Positions 29,203-36,784 of a DNA stretch of 52,980 bases are shown in pieces. Position 1 is the stretch's first letter. Each line of letters starts with the position of its first letter. The notes beneath the pieces were generated by a model, which saw only the letters and a list, made by a program, of their open reading frames with translations, ran no database searches and was not told the DNA's origin. The stretch is taken from NCBI GenBank assembly GCA_905181715.1, contig CAJIYT010000019.1, positions 1 through 52,980 on the forward strand, read 5' to 3'. Origin of the DNA: an uncultured Candidatus Poseidoniales archaeon (GTDB lineage Archaea; Thermoplasmatota; Poseidoniia; Poseidoniales; Poseidoniaceae). A program made the position numbers and the translations under genes.

Positions 29203-29305
29203 CACTCTCACCGCCGGCGTTCCCCCTCGCTGTCGGTGGTTATTGAACACTCGTACTTGAACCAAACAGGGGTGGCTTGAAGCAGGAAGATAACCTCGCC
29301 TTTCT

Positions 29306-30220
29306 ATGCGAGTAGTTGACAAATTGTTAATTTCGGTTATCTTACTATCATTGATCCCCATAGCCGGTGCAGGGGCGGCAAAAACGTTAACCGATGTCGG
29401 ACCGGTTTTTGGTGGCGCTCACATCGCAGCAAATACTTCAGGTAGTGCGACACTTGCACTCGACGACCTTCCTGCAATCGCTGAAGAATTCACTGCTACT
29501 TGGTGCGATCCTTGTGCCAAGGTCGCCGCAGCCTTACACGAAATAGAAAACGACACAGGGGTTCAAATCTATACAAATCACCGTAATATTTCAGAGTCCA
29601 TGGATCCATTGGGTAATGAAATAGTCGATCAGAGATGGATCGACAGATATTCTTCAAGAGAACCACCAGCGGTAGTCTTTAATGGCACAATCTCTCAAAG
29701 CGGAGGTTCGGCTAATGGGGCAAGTTTAGCAGAAGATTTCACTGCGAATGCGCAGACACCACTGGAAGTCGGGGACGGTGAAACATCGTTGACATGGATA
29801 AATAGTAGTGAGAATACGGGAATTATAACTTGGTCGATTAATGGAATCGATGAGAGTTTACTAGCAGAGGGCACTCTTGAGTCGATGATTTGGTTTGTTG
29901 AGGACTTCGCACACTATGAAGATGGATTAAACGGCGAGGAATACTATCCGTATGTGGTGCGTGAAATACTCTATCTTGGTTCAAATAATAGCGGTAGTAT
30001 CGAGGTGACTCTACCTTCGACTTGGGATGATAGTGATCTTCAGATTCATCTTATTCATCAGATAAATAAGACCATTCTAGTCGAGGATAGTTGTTTGGAA
30101 ATAGGCAACTGCGTGGCACCGCCTACTGCAGATGAATCATTCTTACCCGGGTTTTCGGTTTTGATGGCAACCACTGTGATAATCGGTGCAGCAATCACAG
30201 AGCGTCGAAAGCGCTTATGA
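29306..30220 (+). CDS. Secreted thioredoxin-fold protein with PGF-CTERM-like tail
   Basis: 304 residues. Residues 3-25 form a signal peptide ending near AGAGAA. A thioredoxin-type active site FTATWCDPCAKV lies at about 62-73, followed by PPAVVFNGT in the place of the cis-Pro loop. An Ig-like or unassigned part of about 140 residues follows, with CLEIGNC near 270-276. The C terminus reads LPGFSVLMATTVIIGAAITERRKRL: a PGF tripeptide, one hydrophobic stretch and a basic end, the layout of archaeosortase-sorted PGF-CTERM proteins. It would act outside the cell on disulfides. The 3' end overlaps the convergent threonine aldolase by 26 bases. The outer-surface oxidoreductase role is inferred from the CxxC and the signal peptide. 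Confidence 0.75.
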   Translation: MRVVDKLLISVILLSLIPIAGAGAAKTLTDVGPVFGGAHIAANTSGSATLALDDLPAIAEEFTATWCDPCAKVAAALHEIENDTGVQIYTNHRNISESMDPLGNEIVDQRWIDRYSSREPPAVVFNGTISQSGGSANGASLAEDFTANAQTPLEVGDGETSLTWINSSENTGIITWSINGIDESLLAEGTLESMIWFVEDFAHYEDGLNGEEYYPYVVREILYLGSNNSGSIEVTLPSTWDDSDLQIHLIHQINKTILVEDSCLEIGNCVAPPTADESFLPGFSVLMATTVIIGAAITERRKRL

Positions 30221-31235
30221 TTCGTTGAACATCCTCGTCTGTAATATGTAGATGTGTTACGATACGTACCGTATTTGCTCCAGTATCAAATAAATCGATG
30301 CCTAGTTCGGCAAGCGATGCTACGAGTTCACTAGCAGGCATCTTGCACTCCACATAGACCATATTGGTTTGAACTGTATTCAAATCAACTGTGAAGTTAT
30401 TCATATCAGCAATTGCTAGAGCGATTTTTTTTGCTCTCTCATGATCTTCAGACAAACGTTCAATATTATTGTCGAGAGAATAAAGAGCAGCAGCAGCAAG
30501 AACTCCTGCCTGTCTCATACCACCGCCAAACATCTTGCGCCAGCGATGGGCCTTGGCTATGAATTCCTTTGAGCCGACGAGTACTGAACCGACCGGTGCT
30601 GCCAATCCTTTAGAAAAACAGATCGAAATCGAATCGTAGTCTCTGCACATCCTTGCCGGTTCGACACCTTGAGCGATTACAGCATTGAATATCCGGGCAC
30701 CATCGATATGACTTTTACAACCGTTTTCACGAGCCACTGCAGCGATTGCGTCGAAAGTAGTTTGAGAATAGCAGGTGCCACCTCCGAGGTTAGCAGTATT
30801 TTCTACACAAACCAAAGTTCCATCTGGATAATGACCCTGACTTCCTTCGGCTTTGCGAATAGCACTTTGTACCTGATCAGCACTCATCAGTCCTTTTTCG
30901 CCATCGACTAGTGCTACAGATACCCCAGACATGGCAGCATATCCTCCACCCTCGTAACGATAGATATGGGATATTTTGTCGATTATAATTTCATCTCCAG
31001 GGACGGTATGAGCTCGAATTGCTACTGCATTGGACATGGTTCCTGAAGGTACGAACAAACCTGCCTGTTTACCGAATAGTTTGGCAACCCTGTTTTGCAA
31101 TTCGATTACAGTTGGGTCATCACCGAGTACATCATCACCAACCTCGGCGCATTCCATGACTTTCCTCATTGCCATAGTCGGCTGTGTCACCGTATCGCTA
31201 CGGACGTCGACTCGGCTTGAGGGATACTCGCGCAT
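30195..31235 (-). CDS. ltaE: Low-specificity L-threonine aldolase
   Basis: 346 residues from ATG 31235; the frame extends to a TTG at 31262 but the family begins at VDVRSDTVTQPT, close to the ATG. Motifs of the PLP fold-type I family are GDDVLGDDP, FVPSGTMSNAVA, HIDGARIFNA and the PLP lysine in CFSKGLAAPVGS. It cleaves threonine or allo-threonine to glycine and acetaldehyde, feeding glycine and one-carbon pools. It lies 23 bases after a pth2 gene on the same strand. The alternative members of the family (phenylserine aldolase and relatives) are less likely. Confidence 0.9.
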   Translation of the reverse strand: MREYPSSRVDVRSDTVTQPTMAMRKVMECAEVGDDVLGDDPTVIELQNRVAKLFGKQAGLFVPSGTMSNAVAIRAHTVPGDEIIIDKISHIYRYEGGGYAAMSGVSVALVDGEKGLMSADQVQSAIRKAEGSQGHYPDGTLVCVENTANLGGGTCYSQTTFDAIAAVARENGCKSHIDGARIFNAVIAQGVEPARMCRDYDSISICFSKGLAAPVGSVLVGSKEFIAKAHRWRKMFGGGMRQAGVLAAAALYSLDNNIERLSEDHERAKKIALAIADMNNFTVDLNTVQTNMVYVECKMPASELVASLAELGIDLFDTGANTVRIVTHLHITDEDVQRIISAFDAL

Positions 31236-31258
31236 ATGGTTACCACGCAACAGGGTAC

Positions 31259-31675
31259 TCAAAGTAGTTTTAGAGTTCCAGTAATGGGATCGAGTTCCTC
31301 ATCTCTTGCTGGGCCAATAGCGACTACAGTCAACGAACCTGCTGGGATTTGAGTTCGACCAGCATCTCTGATGCTAATAGCCTGTATTCCAGCATCCTTT
31401 GCCTGTTGTTGTAATGACAACAATTGCTCATCATCAACCCCTTTGAGACATATCTTGGCTTGACCGCTAGATAACCATGCATCCATGCAGGCCGGTTTTT
31501 TACTAGCACAAGAAAGGGCTGCTTTTACTGCGCCATGACCAACCTGGGCTGCGATTTTCCCCTTCTTCATTTTCAAAGAAGTATTCACAATAATAGCCAA
31601 ACGGTAGTTTCCTACAGGAACCGTGTCGTTAATCGACGGTGCAGTCAAGCGGTGAATTAAAGAGCGTAAACCCAT
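31259..31675 (-). CDS. pth2: Peptidyl-tRNA hydrolase 2 paralogue A
   Basis: 138 residues. KMKKGKIAAQVGHGAVKAAL is the Pth2 signature and DAGRTQIPAGSLTVVAIGP the C-terminal one. Pth2 recycles peptidyl-tRNAs released from ribosomes in archaea and eukaryotes. GAGGTGA stands 4 bases before the ATG. Residues 1-22 precede the normal family start (YRLAIIVNTSLK), a short N-terminal extension. A second Pth2 gene sits 2.4 kb away at 34101. The two differ substantially (QVGHGA versus QCAHAA, and most of the middle), so they are diverged paralogues and not a recent duplication. Confidence 0.88.
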   Translation of the reverse strand: MGLRSLIHRLTAPSINDTVPVGNYRLAIIVNTSLKMKKGKIAAQVGHGAVKAALSCASKKPACMDAWLSSGQAKICLKGVDDEQLLSLQQQAKDAGIQAISIRDAGRTQIPAGSLTVVAIGPARDEELDPITGTLKLL

Positions 31676-31707
31676 CTTTTCACCTCAACGAACTTTAGAC
31701 TAAGTTC

Positions 31708-33963
31708 TCAAACCTCAACCTTGGTTTTAGGCCGATAACCTACCAAGCCTAGAAGAATGAAGGCAAAGGGATTGAATTGTAAAACATTCGCAACTAGTCC
31801 ATCAGCCAGATTATTTTGCGATGTTGATTGGCCTCCTTGTGCTCCACCACCACATCCCTCAGGAGGAGGGCCAATTCCTGGGCCCCATGTGTCTCCATGG
31901 CCAGCACAAGGGTCATCCCCGTCACCATTGCCGTTACCACCGTCACTAGATTGATCGGCTTCACCTCGATAACAAATCAGGAAATATGGGAATCCCATAT
32001 CCCCTGCACCATTTTGCATTGTCGAATGATAATGATAGATTCCAAGAGGGAATTCAGGTGTAGGTCCAAAGTGACCATTACAAACATCTAGATGACCTAA
32101 CCCCTCTGTATATTTGTAATCATCAATTCCATTATATCCTGTTTCACCATCTTTTAATTCATAGGATCCCTTCATTTCTACAATATTCATGTCGGCATCA
32201 TAACCCCAGAAACCGTATATTGGATAGCCGTCATATGCAACACCTATCACCTTTGAATGATTACCATCATAGGTATTCTGGGCAACAGCTTTTGGTGTTG
32301 ACATATCATAATCATCCTTGATATTTTCACCTTCACCTGCGTGCCAATGCATACAATTTGAATCAGCGTGGTAATGGTAAGTACCTCCCATTGCATTGTG
32401 GCCGTGACAAATGCCCAAGTCAATGGGTTGGCGGTCCTCTTCAAATGCTCCATGTTCTGCAGCAACTGCATCGCCCCCGGGTCCATCTTCGGGTCCATAG
32501 AGTGGCACTCCATTGATCGCAACTGCAATCGCTCCCCTATCCGCTGCACATTGGTAGTCTCCACCGGCTTCAGGGCAGGCAGCACTATTGTGGCCTCCAG
32601 TGGTATCATTGGTCGGATTACGTGGAATAGACCAAACATAATTTTGGGCAGCGGTGCAATCATTACCTTGAGAGCAAGCAAGCATAGATTCAAAGTCATG
32701 ATTCGGTATTCCATTAGTGGTTATTATTACATGAGTTTCATTGAGTACGATTGATACTTCACATTGATGATTATCATCTCCATTTGTATCTAAGTCATCG
32801 ACCATTGGACGATCGTCAGAGGTTTGACACTGGAAGAAATCCAACCAGAATTTAGCCAGATCTTTTGCGTCATATTTCTCAACCACGCTCAATGTTATAC
32901 TGGCAGTATCCGAGCCTGCGGAGTTATTTGCATAAACAGTAAATGTAGTTTCTTCCAGAATTCCTGAAGGTGTCCCGCTGATCACACCGGACTCAAAAAT
33001 GATTCCAGTTGGTAGAGACGGTGATATTTCCCATGTGTCAACATGTCCTTCTTCGCTGGTGAAAGTAATCTCTTCCATCGCAGTATCATTGGCAAGTATC
33101 TGTGAAACTATATCTGAACTAATAGATGGAATTGAGGTTGTCACAGCTTCTAATTGAAGAGTATCGCTACAGGGATACTCGCCATCATCGGCACTGAATT
33201 CTAGAGTATAGTTTCCAATAACATCCGGAGTAAACATAGCATTAACGGTATTTTCTAAGGATCCAGTAGTAATTGATGCGGTCGAGCCTTCGGGACTTTC
33301 CGTAATCTGCCACGATAGATTCTGTAGAGTATCTCCATCAGAGTCTGTAGAGTTGCTAGCATCAAGGTATGCTTCTGTATCAACATCTGCCCTCATATCC
33401 AGTCCTGCGTCGCAAGTAGGAGGGGAATTAACACTCGTCTCATTACCGTCATCTCCGTTATCAGACTCGTTTCCAGTATTGTTTTCAGTATTGTTTTCAG
33501 TATTGTTTTCAGTATTGTTTTCAGAACTATTTGTGTCATCAGTATTGTCTTCAAATGCCGGAATTATCATTGTCAGATTTTTAGACCAGGTATCTTCAGG
33601 TAAGTTATGAGCTCTGAAAGTAATTGTAATATCTTCACTTCGGTCTTCAACATCGACATCAAATGACCAAGAACCATCTAAGTTAGTGGCTAGATTGTCA
33701 CCACTGGAAATACCTTCTGCAGAGACCATTGTCCATACAATTCTGACTTCCATGGGGTGGTCATGAATCACATTTCCAGCAACAAACTGATCGCCTTCTA
33801 AAGTCATTAGCAATGCTTCCAGTTCTGGCGCAGGATGGAGGTGTTTGCTGTGGTCTATTACTTCCTCGACCTCAGTATTAGGGACTTCATCATTGCCAAA
33901 GCAACCCGAAAGTGGTGCAAGCATCAATAATATAGCAAGCATAGCGATTGAGATTTTGTCCAT
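31708..33963 (-). CDS. Secreted lipoprotein with putative-Ig and YHYH domains
   Basis: 751 residues. A signal peptide with lipobox ends LAPLSGC (Cys21), so a lipid anchor is likely. An Asn/Glu/Thr repeat linker follows at about 146-165, then a PKD-like domain (about 183-270), a putative Ig domain of the He_PIG type with LPTGIIFESGVISGTPSG, and a YHYH domain from about 375 with CHGHNAMGGTYHYHADSN, HWHAGEG and GIYHYHSTMQNG. The YHYH histidine clusters suggest metal binding (family knowledge is thin). The last 25 residues hold a short hydrophobic segment (FNPFAFILLGLVGY) before a basic end, odd in a lipoprotein. A TATA-like box lies about 25 bases before the ATG and no Shine-Dalgarno site is seen, fitting a leaderless transcript. 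Function unknown. Confidence 0.8.
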   Translation of the reverse strand: MDKISIAMLAILLMLAPLSGCFGNDEVPNTEVEEVIDHSKHLHPAPELEALLMTLEGDQFVAGNVIHDHPMEVRIVWTMVSAEGISSGDNLATNLDGSWSFDVDVEDRSEDITITFRAHNLPEDTWSKNLTMIIPAFEDNTDDTNSSENNTENNTENNTENNTGNESDNGDDGNETSVNSPPTCDAGLDMRADVDTEAYLDASNSTDSDGDTLQNLSWQITESPEGSTASITTGSLENTVNAMFTPDVIGNYTLEFSADDGEYPCSDTLQLEAVTTSIPSISSDIVSQILANDTAMEEITFTSEEGHVDTWEISPSLPTGIIFESGVISGTPSGILEETTFTVYANNSAGSDTASITLSVVEKYDAKDLAKFWLDFFQCQTSDDRPMVDDLDTNGDDNHQCEVSIVLNETHVIITTNGIPNHDFESMLACSQGNDCTAAQNYVWSIPRNPTNDTTGGHNSAACPEAGGDYQCAADRGAIAVAINGVPLYGPEDGPGGDAVAAEHGAFEEDRQPIDLGICHGHNAMGGTYHYHADSNCMHWHAGEGENIKDDYDMSTPKAVAQNTYDGNHSKVIGVAYDGYPIYGFWGYDADMNIVEMKGSYELKDGETGYNGIDDYKYTEGLGHLDVCNGHFGPTPEFPLGIYHYHSTMQNGAGDMGFPYFLICYRGEADQSSDGGNGNGDGDDPCAGHGDTWGPGIGPPPEGCGGGAQGGQSTSQNNLADGLVANVLQFNPFAFILLGLVGYRPKTKVEV
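33469..33528 (-). repeat. 12-base tandem repeat encoding Asn-Thr-Glu-Asn
   Basis: Five consecutive 12-base units inside the lipoprotein gene: three perfect copies (33481-33516, plus-strand unit gttttcagtatt), one degenerate copy at each side. The product is an NTEN-type linker between the lipid-anchored N terminus and the PKD-like domain. Being in-frame, copy-number slippage would lengthen or shorten the linker without breaking the protein. Confidence 0.85.
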
Positions 33964-33984
33964 AACTTATCTTTGCTGCAATAA

Positions 33985-33991
33985 CATATAA
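33985..33991 (-). promoter_or_regulatory. Candidate TATA box of the YHYH lipoprotein gene
   Basis: The minus strand reads TTATATG, about 22-28 bases before the ATG at 33963. Together with the absence of a Shine-Dalgarno site it fits a leaderless archaeal transcript starting at or next to the ATG. No BRE was identified with confidence. Confidence 0.35.
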
Positions 33992-34100
33992 CTGAAATGG
34001 ATAAATGCTCATAAGTTAATCATTAGATTATAATTCTTCCATGAAGCAAAGAGGGTCACTCAGGAGTGATAGATTTTCAAGTTTCCAATAAAAACGCCAA

Positions 34101-34472
34101 TCAACTTACCAACTTTAGATGTTTTACTAAGTCATCAATACTTGATTTTGGTGCCGGTCCAATGCCAAGGACGGTTATAGTGCCTGCTGGAATTTCTGTA
34201 TGACCTGCATCTTCGATTATCATCGCGATCATTCCCGCATCGGTTGCTTCTTCTTTCAACTGTAAGAGTTGTTTAACATCGTCGCATTCAAGGACGATTT
34301 TTCTCGCCCCACCCTTACTCCAGCGTTCAACTAATCTCGCTTTACGAGATCTCGCACGCAACGCACATTTGACTGCAGCATGAGCACACTGAGCTGCCAG
34401 TTTTCCTTTTGATAACTTCAGATCACGTCTAGTGACCAAGACCATGCTAGGTGATTCATCCAAGGACGACAT
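34101..34472 (-). CDS. pth2: Peptidyl-tRNA hydrolase 2 paralogue B
   Basis: 123 residues from ATG 34472, chosen because GGTGA at 34478-34482 stands 5 bases upstream and the family core (SMVLVTRRDLKLSKGK) begins soon after; the frame is open to 34514. Signatures are KLSKGKLAAQCAHAAVK and DAGHTEIPAGTITVLGIGP. This copy is closer to the canonical archaeal Pth2 length (about 115) than the one at 31259. Its first 17 bases overlap the upstream ECF gene, so it is likely co-translated with it. Confidence 0.88.
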   Translation of the reverse strand: MSSLDESPSMVLVTRRDLKLSKGKLAAQCAHAAVKCALRARSRKARLVERWSKGGARKIVLECDDVKQLLQLKEEATDAGMIAMIIEDAGHTEIPAGTITVLGIGPAPKSSIDDLVKHLKLVS

Positions 34473-35112
34473 CTGTCTCACCGACCGCAAGTACAGATTC
34501 TGTAAGCGTAGCATCCTCGCTGATAAGATCGCTAAGTGCAGGTGCTAACCACATTGCAAAGGTCATGGTGGCGAAGATATGTAGAAGGTCAAAGATAAAT
34601 CCATTTGCTAGATAGAGCATAAAATCAGAGAAGGTTGTGCCCGAATCGATAATCGAAAGACTAACCCACCAATCAAAGAGTAGCGATGTTACTACTGAAA
34701 GATAGAGTAGATTTCGCATATTCAATACGCCTTCAGAATTCAGGAATTTAGCCCCAGCAGCAGCTACCATTGCCCAACCACTTGCTTGGAACAAAGTCCA
34801 CCAGCCATCGGAGATGACCATGTTGGACAGAAGTGTGACCATGATTGCAAACGCAACACCGCGGCGTAAACCCAATCTAGCCCCTGCGACCAAACATGCC
34901 ATAGTTACCGGCTGGACATTGGGTAATGGTTCCATAGCCACACGTAGTGCAGCAGTGAAAAGAACGATTGAAGATAATAGCAAAACCTCTCGGCGAGGGT
35001 TTTGTGACGGCTTGGTAAGCAATAGAAATGCAGTGGTTATCAATACAACTTGGATAGCAAGTAGCCAACCTGACTCAAGCAAAGGGCCATGGGTTCCTGA
35101 AGCGAGGACCAT
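34456..35112 (-). CDS. ECF-transporter S-component-like membrane protein
   Basis: 218 residues from ATG 35112 (a TTG at 35127 would add 5). Five or six hydrophobic segments. The stretch ALRVAMEPLPNVQPVT, ACLVAGARLGLRRGVAFAI, LLSNMVISDGWWTLFQ and SGWAMVAAAGA follows the pattern of ECF S components that bind vitamins. S components capture the vitamin and pass it to a shared energizing module (EcfT and two ATPases), not present here. The substrate cannot be read from sequence; the partner gene upstream carries a DUF4430 domain, a pairing that hints at cobalamin. The gene starts 35 bases after the stop of that protein and overlaps pth2. Confidence 0.7.
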   Translation of the reverse strand: MVLASGTHGPLLESGWLLAIQVVLITTAFLLLTKPSQNPRREVLLLSSIVLFTAALRVAMEPLPNVQPVTMACLVAGARLGLRRGVAFAIMVTLLSNMVISDGWWTLFQASGWAMVAAAGAKFLNSEGVLNMRNLLYLSVVTSLLFDWWVSLSIIDSGTTFSDFMLYLANGFIFDLLHIFATMTFAMWLAPALSDLISEDATLTESVLAVGETDVVLG

Positions 35113-35146
35113 GCCCCCCCCATGCAACCCACGATATTGACTTTTA

Positions 35147-36784
35147 TCAGGCTGGATACCAACGAATGACAGAATCAGAGGTAACTTCTGCCTCGCTAAT
35201 CCCTAGTAATCCACGTTCTCCATCGATTTTGAATTCCCAGCCAGCCCCTTCATGGCCGTTTATCGATTTGATCCATTCTCCGCTATCAAAAGTCTCTTTT
35301 TCAATAAGGATACCAACTCTAAACGCCGCATCATCAGTCAGACTTTCAACCGTTTTATGTCCCGAAAGTCCACCGAATACAATCTGCCCCTCTGGTAATT
35401 CAAATACCACGACTTGACTTCCTTTCCATTCTTCGGACCAGGAATCATCCCAATCCCCTTCTGGTTCTATCTGTTCACTGAGATATCCCGACCAAGCCGT
35501 TGAAATCATCGTGATATTAAAGGCCATAAAGATGACAACACCTGGCAATAAAGTCTTGAGTAACTTTTCATGTAAATGGAATATAAAGGCCGGAGCAGAT
35601 GCTAGAATTGAGACCAATAAAATTAGAGTAGTTATGATAAATATGTAATCCAAATCCTCATGCCCTTGAGAGATGACTGAATTGTTATGTTGGCTAGTGT
35701 AGAACATTAGAATGCCCTTATCATTGCCCAGAACATAGATGCCATCACTACCAAAACCAGGTGCTGCAGTAGCATAGTCATCATTTGGACTTTGCAGAAT
35801 CATCCAATCCTCAGTTGTGGTGAATACACCCCATCCACCTTCTGGATTATTTTGAGGAGCCCATACTTTCCATTCTCCATCATCGAATTCCTGGATAGCG
35901 ATTTCACCATTTGAGTGGAAAGGAGTTATTCCGACATTCTCACATTCCAAAGAGCAATCAAGGAAGATGAAGTCCTCACTGGTTGCTAGGTAAACTTGGT
36001 TATTGTAAATCACCGGCATTGCAGGAGAAGGTCCGGCCGTTAGGAATAATTCACCATTTATGAAAATCTCACTTGCACTTTTAGTTTGCAGATGTATCAG
36101 AATACCTGCATTGGTCAGTAGTGGTGCATGTCGGATTTTACCGTCACCAATCGATTCTGAGATCACAGTGCCATTGCGGTAGATGGTGTTGAGAACTCCT
36201 TCCTCATTGCCGAGAAGATAGGCATCATCGCTAACTGTTACGCCATTACGCCATCCCAGTTGATTTAATTCAACCCGCTGCTGCAATGTTCCATCTGCAA
36301 GGCAGTAGGTCGACAGTCCTTGCCGGGTTGGAACTACGACTAAATCGCCATCGAGGGCCAAGGAACCAGTGATACCCCATGTGTCAACTTCTGTTTGAGC
36401 CGACCACTGTTCGGTTCCAGTTGCGACATCGAGAGCCTGAACCTTGCCATCAGCCCAAGCGATGATCACCATATCTTGCCAAGTGCCGCCACAGCCCTGA
36501 CCTTTTGTAACTAAGAGAAGAGGAGAGAGATCGTTATGGAGAGCATGCGGGTTTTCAATCTGCCAAACCGGTTCACCAGAAAAATCGAAAGCGAATACGT
36601 GAGGGCTACCTGAACCATCCCAAGTTCCTGAGGTGCGAACAATTACTAAATGTTCAGTTACAAGTGGTGCTGTTGAAATATATCCGTTTTCAAGATCTTT
36701 TTCCCAGTTATCAGTTACTGTAGAATGAGCAGAGACGAGACTAGTAAAGCAAATAAGAGCCAATGTAAGCGCTACTAGGCGCAT
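35147..36784 (-). CDS. Exported PQQ-like propeller protein with two membrane helices and DUF4430 C terminus
   Basis: 545 residues from ATG 36784, whose A overlaps the gatE stop (TGATG). A signal peptide spans residues 1-19. Residues about 25-360 repeat as a PQQ/WD-like propeller, with strand-turn units such as VFAFDFSGEPVWQIENP and VQALDVATGTEQWSAQ. Two helices at about 381-402 and 410-432 put both the propeller and the C terminus outside. Residues about 455-545 resemble DUF4430, the transcobalamin/intrinsic-factor C-terminal fold, ending GAGWEFKIDGERGLLGISEA and a final strand with IRWYP. It precedes the ECF S-component gene on the same strand, so a surface receptor for its vitamin is a reasonable inference, not proven. 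Confidence 0.65.
   Translation of the reverse strand: MRLVALTLALICFTSLVSAHSTVTDNWEKDLENGYISTAPLVTEHLVIVRTSGTWDGSGSPHVFAFDFSGEPVWQIENPHALHNDLSPLLLVTKGQGCGGTWQDMVIIAWADGKVQALDVATGTEQWSAQTEVDTWGITGSLALDGDLVVVPTRQGLSTYCLADGTLQQRVELNQLGWRNGVTVSDDAYLLGNEEGVLNTIYRNGTVISESIGDGKIRHAPLLTNAGILIHLQTKSASEIFINGELFLTAGPSPAMPVIYNNQVYLATSEDFIFLDCSLECENVGITPFHSNGEIAIQEFDDGEWKVWAPQNNPEGGWGVFTTTEDWMILQSPNDDYATAAPGFGSDGIYVLGNDKGILMFYTSQHNNSVISQGHEDLDYIFIITTLILLVSILASAPAFIFHLHEKLLKTLLPGVVIFMAFNITMISTAWSGYLSEQIEPEGDWDDSWSEEWKGSQVVVFELPEGQIVFGGLSGHKTVESLTDDAAFRVGILIEKETFDSGEWIKSINGHEGAGWEFKIDGERGLLGISEAEVTSDSVIRWYPA

Noticed and set aside
29203..29361. Longer N terminus of the AddB-like protein (53 residues)
   Set aside because: It overlaps the divergent thioredoxin-like gene, is Arg/Pro-rich, and a Shine-Dalgarno site sits before ATG 29202.
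32247..32714. 155-codon minus-strand frame inside the YHYH lipoprotein gene
   Set aside because: Shadow of the real gene in another frame; Met-rich, no recognisable domain.
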